Source: an uncultured Methanobrevibacter sp. (GTDB lineage: Archaea > Methanobacteriota > Methanobacteria > Methanobacteriales > Methanobacteriaceae). From it: DNA of 5,147 bases. Shown one piece after another: positions 1 through 4,720 of the stretch. A model generated the notes under the pieces. That model was given only the letters and a program-made list of their open reading frames with translations, was not told the DNA's origin and made no database searches. Positions within the stretch are counted from its first letter, which is position 1, and every line of letters starts with the position of its first letter. Where the stretch lies: NCBI GenBank assembly GCA_902783085.1, contig CACZPT010000181.1, positions 1 through 5,147 of the forward strand. The letters run 5' to 3'. Made by a program: the position numbers and the translations under genes.

Positions 1-29
1 TCAAAATAAAGCAGTTAAAATTATAATCA

Positions 30-40
30 ATTTATCTATA
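30..40 (+). promoter_or_regulatory. Possible TATA box for the hydrolase gene
   Basis: The run TTTATCTATATT (about 31-42) resembles an archaeal TATA element. If transcription started about 25 bases downstream, the start would fall near 60-65, on the left arm of the inverted repeat at 49-102. The background is so AT-rich that such matches occur by chance, so this is a weak call. Confidence 0.25.
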
Positions 41-48
41 TTGTATTT

Positions 49-102
49 TGTGTCGATGTGAAATTTCAATTTCATTCGAGCATTTTAGCTCACATCGAAA
101 CA
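49..102. repeat. Inverted repeat, 13-base arms with one mismatch
   Basis: Bases 49-61 (TGTGTCGATGTGA) are the reverse complement of 90-102 (TCACATCGAAACA) except for one position (52 against 99). The inner nine pairs, TCGATGTGA with TCACATCGA, are perfect. The 28-base interval holds a small competing hairpin, GAGC (78-81) with GCTC (88-91). The arms are the most GC-rich part of an otherwise AT-rich leader. It could be an operator for a dimeric repressor, an RNA stem in the leader, or the terminator of the gene to the left; the sequence alone does not decide. Confidence 0.55.
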
Positions 103-108
103 CATTTA

Positions 109-151
109 TTCATAAACGGACAAACCCTATACTGGTTGTGTAATTTATGAA
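109..151 (+). promoter_or_regulatory. Leader stem-loop enclosing the start codon
   Basis: TTCATAAA (109-116) pairs over eight bases with TTTATGAA (144-151), which contains the ATG at 147-149. Inside it, ACAAACC (120-126) can pair with GGTTGT (134-139) with one bulged A, leaving a seven-base loop. The only Shine-Dalgarno-like run before the gene, GGTTGTG (134-140), lies in the 3' arm of the inner stem. If the RNA folds this way, both start codon and binding site would be partly masked. Pairing was done by eye and is A/T-rich in the outer stem. Confidence 0.35.
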
Positions 152-1127
152 CAATGAAAAATATTTTTTAAAGAATTCTCATTATATGTTCAATACATTT
201 GAATTTAAAAATGGGGATGTTCTTGAAAATGTTGTTGTTGATTATGGGGTTATGGGAACTCCAAAATATGATAAAGAAGGTTATATAACCAATGCAGTTA
301 TTTTTTGTCATGGGTTTAGAGGTAATTATGCTTCAATTCATGAGTTTAATAAACTTACAGAGTCAGGTCATTCTTTAAGTAGGGAAGATTATTTTTTTAT
401 TTCAATTACATCTTTAGGTTTTCCGGATTCTTGTTCTCCATCATCTACTAATTTAAAATATAAATTTCCAAAATATTCAATTGAAGATGCAGTTAATTTT
501 AAAAGAAATTTCATTTTTGATAAATTTAAAATTAAAAAAATTAAGGGAATTTTCGGTTATTCTTTTGGTGGCTATGAAGCATTAGCATGGTCTATTTTAT
601 ATCCTGATGATATGGAGTTTATTATTCACTTTTTAAGTGGTTTTAAAACATCTGGATTTAAGTATATCTACACAAAATTTGCAAATAGTTTAATTGAGTC
701 AAATCCGGATTATTATTCTGATGTTTATGAAGAATCATTATCAACTATGCTGATTTTATTGTCTAAATTACAATATTTGATTTCTTCTCATGATTCATTT
801 GAGGAAATGAGTAAAGAGGAAATAAATTTTCTAATGGATGGTATGGCTGATGACTGGTTATTTTATGATGTTTATGATATTAAATATCGAAGCGACATGA
901 TTATCGATTTGGATTTGGAGGATGATTTGCATAAGATTAAAACTAACTTATTAATTATTTCTATTAAAAATATAATTTATTATGATCCTAAATTTGATGC
1001 TATTCCATTACATGATGTAGTTGAGGATTCTAAACTAATATTGTGTGATAATGATTATACTGAGAATCCATTTGATTTCATTCAAGATATTGACAGTGAT
1101 GTTCAAAAATTTTTGGATTCAATTTAA
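147..1127 (+). CDS. MetX-like alpha/beta-hydrolase fold protein, probably catalytically altered
   Basis: This 326-residue cytoplasmic protein has the alpha/beta-hydrolase layout of the homoserine O-acetyltransferase (MetX) group. Visible marks are a His-Gly turn after the first core strand (CHGFRG, 54-59), the stretch LGFPDSCSPSS (90-100), the YSIEDAV segment (110-116), and a nucleophile elbow GYSFGG (137-142) with Ser139 followed by a YEALAW helix. The C-terminal part (ADDWLF at 234-239, then the strand LLIISI) also follows MetX. Where the family has the acid in an SD-x-LF-x-P motif, this protein reads NIIYYDP (275-281), with Ile276 at the Asp position. Where it has the histidine in YGHDAF, it reads YTENPF (304-309), with Glu306 at the His position. 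So Ser139 survives but its usual partners seem lost. There is no signal peptide or membrane segment. An in-frame TAA at 141-143 makes ATG 147 the earliest start; its binding site is weak (GGTTGTG). The substrate is unknown and I would not call it MetX. Confidence 0.88.
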   Translation: MNNEKYFLKNSHYMFNTFEFKNGDVLENVVVDYGVMGTPKYDKEGYITNAVIFCHGFRGNYASIHEFNKLTESGHSLSREDYFFISITSLGFPDSCSPSSTNLKYKFPKYSIEDAVNFKRNFIFDKFKIKKIKGIFGYSFGGYEALAWSILYPDDMEFIIHFLSGFKTSGFKYIYTKFANSLIESNPDYYSDVYEESLSTMLILLSKLQYLISSHDSFEEMSKEEINFLMDGMADDWLFYDVYDIKYRSDMIIDLDLEDDLHKIKTNLLIISIKNIIYYDPKFDAIPLHDVVEDSKLILCDNDYTENPFDFIQDIDSDVQKFLDSI

Positions 1128-1159
1128 AAAAGAATTTTAAGCTAGAAATTAATCTAGCT
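1126..1159 (-). terminator. Hairpin and T tract ending the rnz-mscS-nadA operon
   Basis: AGCTAGA (1140-1146) pairs perfectly with TCTAGCT (1153-1159) around a six-base loop. On the minus strand the stem is followed by an A/T run and then six Ts (plus-strand A6 at 1126-1131), which fits termination of the nadA transcript. The stem covers two bases of the nadA TAG stop (1158-1160). On the plus strand there is no good T run after the stem, so it is a weaker terminator for the hydrolase gene. Confidence 0.5.
1128..1157. other. Short convergent intergenic gap
   Basis: Only 30 bases separate the stop of the hydrolase gene from the stop of nadA, and most of this gap is taken up by the terminator hairpin. 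Confidence 0.8.
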
Positions 1160-2072
1160 ATGATGCATCAAGCATATGTTTGACGGCATTTAAAGATTTT
1201 TCAGCTACATCATCCGGAACTTCAATCATAGGTTTTTCATTTTTAAGCGCATCTCTAACTTTTTCAAGTGTATGCAGTTTCATAGTTCCGCATATTGCAC
1301 CTTCAAGTAAAGGATATAATTTTTTTCCAGGAATTTCCGAATTAAGTCTTGTAATCATATCTATTTCAGTACCAATTACAAATTCAGTTGAATCACTTTC
1401 CGCAATGAATTTCAACATTCCTCCAGTTGATAAGACTTCATCACATGCGTTTTGAACTTCAATATTACATTCCGGATGGCAAATAATAATTGCATTGGGA
1501 TATTCTTTTCTTTTAAGTTCAACATCTTCTAGGTGAATTAATTTGTGAACATAACAATGGCCACCTTGAGGTACTGGAATAATTTCTTTTGATGTTTTTT
1601 CTTGAACATGGCGTCCTAAGTTGGTATCTGGTCCAAATAATATTTTATCATGAGGTAAACTTTCAGTAATTTTTAATGCATTGGCTGAAGTACATAATGT
1701 GTCTGCATGTTGTTTAGCTTCAGCAATACTGTTAACATAAAGAATAACGCCGGCATCAGGATGTTCTTCTTTGGCTTTTAATAATTCTTCTTCAGGTAAC
1801 ATATGAGCCATAGGACATTCCGCTTCAAGATCAGGAATAACAATTTTTTTATCAGGATTTATGATGTATGCAGTTTCTGCCATAAAATCGACACCACAAA
1901 AGACAACTAAATCTTTATCTTCGATTTCAGATGCTTTTATACATAATTCTAAGGAATCCCCTAGAAAATCCGCAATATCTTGAATTTCTTTTGGCTGATA
2001 ATTATGTGCAAGTATAATTGCATTTTTTTCTTCTTTTAATTGTTTTATTTCATCTTGAAGAGAATTATTCAT
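1158..2072 (-). CDS. nadA: Quinolinate synthase NadA
   Basis: NadA condenses iminoaspartate with dihydroxyacetone phosphate to quinolinate, the pyridine precursor of NAD, using an oxygen-sensitive [4Fe-4S] cluster in the cytoplasm. The 304-residue length matches the short archaeal and Thermotoga form of three homologous domains. The three expected cluster cysteines are visible: Cys86 (AECPMA), Cys173 (GGHCYVH) and Cys261 (ICGTMK). Their spacings of 87 and 88 agree with the known enzymes. Substrate-site motifs are AHNYQ (22-26), GDSLE (38-42), YVNS (112-115), HPEC (199-202) and STGGM (215-219). The ATG is preceded by AGGTGA with a four-base spacer, and this site overlaps the TAG stop of the upstream mscS gene, so translation is probably coupled. 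It is the last gene of the rnz-mscS-nadA operon. No NadB or NadX partner lies nearby to supply iminoaspartate. The assignment is firm. Confidence 0.98.
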   Translation of the reverse strand: MNNSLQDEIKQLKEEKNAIILAHNYQPKEIQDIADFLGDSLELCIKASEIEDKDLVVFCGVDFMAETAYIINPDKKIVIPDLEAECPMAHMLPEEELLKAKEEHPDAGVILYVNSIAEAKQHADTLCTSANALKITESLPHDKILFGPDTNLGRHVQEKTSKEIIPVPQGGHCYVHKLIHLEDVELKRKEYPNAIIICHPECNIEVQNACDEVLSTGGMLKFIAESDSTEFVIGTEIDMITRLNSEIPGKKLYPLLEGAICGTMKLHTLEKVRDALKNEKPMIEVPDDVAEKSLNAVKHMLDAS

Positions 2073-2076
2073 TATT

Positions 2077-2082
2077 TCACCT
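2077..2082 (-). promoter_or_regulatory. Ribosome binding site of nadA
   Basis: On the minus strand AGGTGA lies four bases before the nadA ATG. Its first two bases are the last two of the mscS stop codon TAG (2083-2081). The overlap supports translational coupling and fixes the nadA start. Confidence 0.85.
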
Positions 2083-2812
2083 AATCTTTAATATATTTTC
2101 TTATTTCATTTATGATTATTAATTTATAATGGTCTTTATTATTAAAATCTTTTATCCAAAAGGATATTTTAACTTTTGTTTTTTTGGGAGTAATTTCACT
2201 TGAATAGATATTTGGTTTGGGGTTATCTAAAACACCATCTAATTTTTCAATCTCATTTATGATATGTGATTTAAATTCATCAACATCCTTATTTAATGGT
2301 AAACCTGCGAATATATTTACCCTATATTTTTCAGGTTTTTTATATAATTTGAATAAATTATTCGTCAATGTTGAGTTAGGTATTCTACTTATTATTCCAT
2401 CATCGTCTTGTATTGTTGTTGTTCTAAGTTGGATTATTTTTACCACACCTTTTGTATTGTTTATTTCAATTGTGTCTCCAACCCGAATACTTCTACCTAT
2501 TATTAGTATTATTCCAGATAAAAGGTTTGAAACTAAATCTTTAGCAGCAAGACTTGCTGCAATACCGACAATACCTAAACTAAGAAGGACTCCGTATAAA
2601 TTAACATCAAATAAAAATAAAATATTCATTATTGCAATAAAATAAATAACATAATTTATAATATCTCTTATGAGATATATTGATGTCATGTCCTTTTTAA
2701 AACGTTCCATTTTATTTAATAAAAATGTTACAAGACGCGTAATTAAAGATGCACAAATTACAATCGCAATTATCATTATAGTAGCTTGTATTGGGTTTGT
2801 TACAAAATTCAT
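2081..2812 (-). CDS. mscS: MscS-family mechanosensitive ion channel
   Basis: This is a small-conductance mechanosensitive channel subunit. The family forms homoheptamers in the cytoplasmic membrane that open under tension to release solutes on hypo-osmotic shock. The 243-residue protein is about the minimal length of the family. Three membrane segments are seen at roughly 8-31, 46-69 and 72-106. The last is the pore-lining helix, rich in small residues (GIVGIAASLAAKD, 80-92, then SNLLSG, 95-100). The signature beta domain follows: RVGDTIEI (110-117), GVV (122-124), LRTTTI (129-134) and IPNSTLTNN (144-152). The rest is the alpha/beta C-terminal cage domain. At the pore-helix bend of E. coli MscS (Gln112-Gly113) this protein has Lys91-Asp92, which I believe is not rare in the wider family. 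A GAGG site seven bases before the ATG overlaps the rnz stop. The ion preference cannot be read from the sequence. Confidence 0.95.
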   Translation of the reverse strand: MNFVTNPIQATIMIIAIVICASLITRLVTFLLNKMERFKKDMTSIYLIRDIINYVIYFIAIMNILFLFDVNLYGVLLSLGIVGIAASLAAKDLVSNLLSGIILIIGRSIRVGDTIEINNTKGVVKIIQLRTTTIQDDDGIISRIPNSTLTNNLFKLYKKPEKYRVNIFAGLPLNKDVDEFKSHIINEIEKLDGVLDNPKPNIYSSEITPKKTKVKISFWIKDFNNKDHYKLIIINEIRKYIKD

Positions 2813-2819
2813 CTAATTG

Positions 2820-2823
2820 CCTC
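2820..2823 (-). promoter_or_regulatory. Ribosome binding site of mscS
   Basis: On the minus strand GAGG ends seven bases before the mscS ATG and shares GA with the TGA stop of rnz (2824-2822). The position points to coupled translation inside the operon. Confidence 0.7.
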
Positions 2824-3715
2824 ATAATTCTATTTTCATCAAATCTTTAGCTATTGAAGTATTGTCAAATATTTCTCTTGCTTCTTTTAACATGTCATTA
2901 ATTTCTGTATATCGCGTGCTGATGTGGGTTAAAACTAATTGTTTGGAATCTGATTGAAGAGCAATTTTTGCAGCATCACTTGCAGTTGAATGATAATGTT
3001 CTTCTGCTTTTTGCCAATCTTCATTTTTATATGTTGATTCATGAATCAGTAATGTTGAATCTTTTGCAAATTCAATCATTTCTTCACAAGGTTTGGTATC
3101 TCCAGAGTATGTTAGCTTATTTCCCTTCCTTGGAGGTCCAAGTACTTGTTCGGATTTTATTATCCTGCCATCTATTTCAATATCTTCACCCTCATGGAGC
3201 TTTCCAAAAGCCGGACCAACAGGAACACCTAATTCAATAGCTTTTTGGCGTAAAAATCTTGGTTTTTTGATTTCTTCAATCGAATATGCTAAATTAGAAA
3301 CATTATGTTTTAGTTCTTGAGCTTTAATTATATATTCTTTATTTTCGATTATTGTTCCACTATCAATTTCAATCCATTCAAGTGGAAAATCAAAATTAGG
3401 AAAACCTAAGCTAGATATAGCATCTTTAAGATTGTATAAGCCTTTAGGACCGTATATTGTCAATTTTGTCTCACGACCTCTAAAATTCATTGACTGAAGC
3501 AGGCCAGGAATACCTAAAATATGATCGCCATGATAATGACTTATGAATATTTTAGTTATTTTCATTGGACTTATTTTTCCAAATATTAGTTGTCTTTGAG
3601 TTCCTTCACCACAATCAAAAAGCATAATCTCTCCAAAAGCTTTTATGGCAACTGAAGGATGACTTCTATTGTGTGAATGAACTGCAGATGATGTTCCTAA
3701 AAATGTAATTTCCAT
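2822..3715 (-). CDS. rnz: Ribonuclease Z (tRNA 3' endonuclease)
   Basis: RNase Z cuts precursor tRNAs just after the discriminator base so that CCA can be added; it is a dizinc metallo-beta-lactamase-fold enzyme that works as a homodimer in the cytoplasm. The 297-residue protein is the normal short form. Expected motifs are present in order: FDCGEGTQRQ (33-42) with the Asp of motif I; SHYHGDHILG (59-68), the zinc-binding HxHxDH; His137 in ELKHNVSNLAYS; a flexible-arm (exosite) region at about 151-185 with the GP pair at 167-168 for tRNA elbow binding; SGDT (204-207) with bridging Asp206; HEST (225-228); His242 in HSTASDAA; and LTHISTRY (262-269) with zinc ligand His264. No key residue is missing. 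It is the first gene of the operon with mscS and nadA. The ATG has a GTGAT site six bases upstream. Confidence 0.97.
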   Translation of the reverse strand: MEITFLGTSSAVHSHNRSHPSVAIKAFGEIMLFDCGEGTQRQLIFGKISPMKITKIFISHYHGDHILGIPGLLQSMNFRGRETKLTIYGPKGLYNLKDAISSLGFPNFDFPLEWIEIDSGTIIENKEYIIKAQELKHNVSNLAYSIEEIKKPRFLRQKAIELGVPVGPAFGKLHEGEDIEIDGRIIKSEQVLGPPRKGNKLTYSGDTKPCEEMIEFAKDSTLLIHESTYKNEDWQKAEEHYHSTASDAAKIALQSDSKQLVLTHISTRYTEINDMLKEAREIFDNTSIAKDLMKIEL

Positions 3716-3721
3716 AATCTA

Positions 3722-3726
3722 ATCAC
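3722..3726 (-). promoter_or_regulatory. Ribosome binding site of rnz
   Basis: On the minus strand GTGAT lies six bases before the rnz ATG and matches part of the GGTGATC complement of the 16S rRNA end. It is weaker than the GGTGA sites of nadA, nadC and carA. Confidence 0.5.
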
Positions 3727-3783
3727 TTTACTTTATATGGTGTTTTAAATATATATTAATATGATATATTAAATGTTGTCAAT

Positions 3784-3788
3784 GGTGA
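3784..3788 (+). promoter_or_regulatory. Ribosome binding site that fixes the nadC TTG start
   Basis: GGTGA is followed by a four-base spacer and TTG at 3793. The spacing is the same as for nadA and carA. The next ATG in frame (3814) has no such site, so TTG is preferred. Confidence 0.8.
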
Positions 3789-3792
3789 TTTT

Positions 3793-4614
3793 TTGAAGAG
3801 AATTATTGAATATATGCTTGAAGAAGATGAAGGTTTTGGTGATATTACTTCTAATTCTGTTATTGATGATAATAAATTTGTAGACGCATATATTATTTCA
3901 AAAGATGAAGGCGTTTTAGCAGGTATTAATGTAATTAAAGAGTTATTTGAATCAAGAAATGTTAATGTCCCTTTCCACTTGGCTGATGGAAATAAAATTT
4001 CAGATGGGGATTTATTAATGTCTCTTAAAGGTGATGCAAAAGATATCTTATTACTCGAAAGAACGGCTTTAAATTTATTAATGAGGATGAGTGGTGTAGC
4101 TAGTGCTACTAATCATCATGTTAACTTGGTTGAAGGCAAAGTTATAATTGCCGGTACTCGTAAAACATCACCTGCTATTGGAAAATTTGATAAATTAGCT
4201 TTGCAAATTGGTGGTGGTGACACTCATCGTTTCAGTTTGGATGATATGATTTTAATTAAAGATAATCATATTGCTATTGTTGGAACTCCATTAGATGCTC
4301 TTTTAAAAGCTCAAAAAAATGTTAGTTTTTCTAAAAAAATCGAAATTGAAGTTGAAACATTAGAAGATGCAATCGATTGTGTTAATGCAGGTGCTGATAT
4401 TGTAATGTTGGATAATATGGAGCCTTCGGAAGTTAAGGAGGTTTTAGATAATCTTGAAAAATTAGATATTCGTAATAATTCATTAATTGAGGTTTCAGGT
4501 GGAATTAATGAGGGTAATATCTTGGATTATGTTGATTTGGGTGTAGATATAATCTCTCTTGGTGCACTAACACATTCTTCAAGAAGTTTGAATTTTTCAT
4601 TAAGAATTGAATAA
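3793..4614 (+). CDS. nadC: Nicotinate-nucleotide pyrophosphorylase (carboxylating) NadC
   Basis: NadC (quinolinate phosphoribosyltransferase) converts quinolinate and PRPP to nicotinate mononucleotide, CO2 and pyrophosphate, the step after NadA. The 273-residue length is usual. Motifs in order are EDEGFGDIT (11-19) at the N terminus, LLERTALN (87-94), GTRKTSP (121-127) for quinolinate and PRPP binding, GGGDTHR (140-146), LIKDNH (154-159) with catalytic-site Lys156, EIEVET (184-189), IVMLDNM (203-209), EVSGGI (233-238) and ISLGALTHS (254-262), the phosphate-binding end of the barrel. Functional enzymes of this family are dimers or hexamers with sites shared between subunits. The start is TTG at 3793, chosen for its GGTGA site at 3784-3788; starting at ATG 3814 would lose seven residues and has no binding site. 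It is transcribed away from the rnz-mscS-nadA operon from a shared promoter region and appears to be a single-gene unit, since T tracts follow it. Confidence 0.97.
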   Translation: MKRIIEYMLEEDEGFGDITSNSVIDDNKFVDAYIISKDEGVLAGINVIKELFESRNVNVPFHLADGNKISDGDLLMSLKGDAKDILLLERTALNLLMRMSGVASATNHHVNLVEGKVIIAGTRKTSPAIGKFDKLALQIGGGDTHRFSLDDMILIKDNHIAIVGTPLDALLKAQKNVSFSKKIEIEVETLEDAIDCVNAGADIVMLDNMEPSEVKEVLDNLEKLDIRNNSLIEVSGGINEGNILDYVDLGVDIISLGALTHSSRSLNFSLRIE

Positions 4615-4617
4615 ATC

Positions 4618-4637
4618 TTATTTTCAGGCTAATTTTT
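4618..4637 (+). terminator. T-rich terminator after nadC
   Basis: Two T tracts, TTATTTT (4618-4624) and TTTTT (4633-4637), follow the nadC stop within 25 bases. Archaeal RNA polymerase often stops at such oligo-T runs without a strong hairpin, and no strong stem is seen here. Confidence 0.45.
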
Positions 4638-4720
4638 ACTAAAAAACAATACATTAATAATATGATAAAGGACATACATTAGATATAGATGAATATCATA
4701 TTTTTTATAATGGTGATTTA
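4638..4720 (+). promoter_or_regulatory. Promoter and leader of carA
   Basis: The AT-rich run around 4653-4667 (ATTAATAATATGATA) could hold the TATA element, giving a start near 4685-4690. The stretch also has a loose inverted repeat: TATGATA (4661-4667) with TATCATA (4694-4700). A smaller pair, GATAT with ATATC (4682-4697), partly overlaps its right arm. No small gene is seen. Any operator role is a guess. Confidence 0.4.
4712..4716 (+). promoter_or_regulatory. Ribosome binding site of carA
   Basis: GGTGA lies four bases before the ATG at 4721. The surrounding eleven bases, AATGGTGATTT (4709-4719), are identical to those before nadC (3781-3791). Confidence 0.85.

Larger units (their letters stand above)
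1..146. other. Non-coding leader upstream of the hydrolase gene
   Basis: This AT-rich stretch holds no coding region that I can support. It contains a long inverted repeat (49-102) and a second stem-loop that runs into the start codon of the next gene (109-151); both are listed separately. A TATA-like run lies around 30-38. The gene that precedes the window is not visible, so part of this stretch may be the 3' untranslated end or terminator of that gene. Confidence 0.6.
3716..3792. promoter_or_regulatory. Divergent promoter region between rnz and nadC
   Basis: These 77 bases carry the signals for both the rnz-mscS-nadA operon (leftward) and nadC (rightward). The centre, 3744-3773, is almost pure A/T and imperfectly palindromic, with a perfect ten-base core ATATTAATAT (3753-3762). 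A rightward TATA element within about 3744-3757 would put the nadC transcript start near 3775-3780, just ahead of its binding site. A leftward TATA element in about 3745-3756 would start the rnz transcript near 3725-3730. If both are right, the two TATA boxes overlap and the promoters would compete or be regulated together. No known NAD-regulator operator is recognised. Confidence 0.6.

Noticed and set aside
1..9. Possible end of an upstream gene (in-frame TAA at 7-9)
   Set aside because: Only two codons would be present, so there is no evidence of coding.
49..151. Leader structures as a riboswitch or box C/D guide RNA
   Set aside because: No conserved riboswitch core is recognised, and proper C (RTGATGA) and D (CTGA) boxes in the right arrangement are missing.
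147..1127. Calling the hydrolase homoserine O-acetyltransferase (metX)
   Set aside because: The overall resemblance is clear, but the expected catalytic Asp and His are not found at their positions, so the enzyme name is not supported.
1180..1455. Plus-strand open frame of 91 codons opposite nadA
   Set aside because: It lies wholly on the antisense strand of a firmly identified gene, has no binding site and resembles no family.
2217..2645. Plus-strand open frame of 142 codons opposite mscS
   Set aside because: It is antisense to an intact MscS gene; its hydrophobic residues are the mirror of the channel's coding bias rather than a real product.
2968..3320. Two overlapping plus-strand open frames opposite rnz
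   Set aside because: They overlap each other in different frames and lie antisense to an RNase Z gene with all its motifs intact; neither has a credible start signal.
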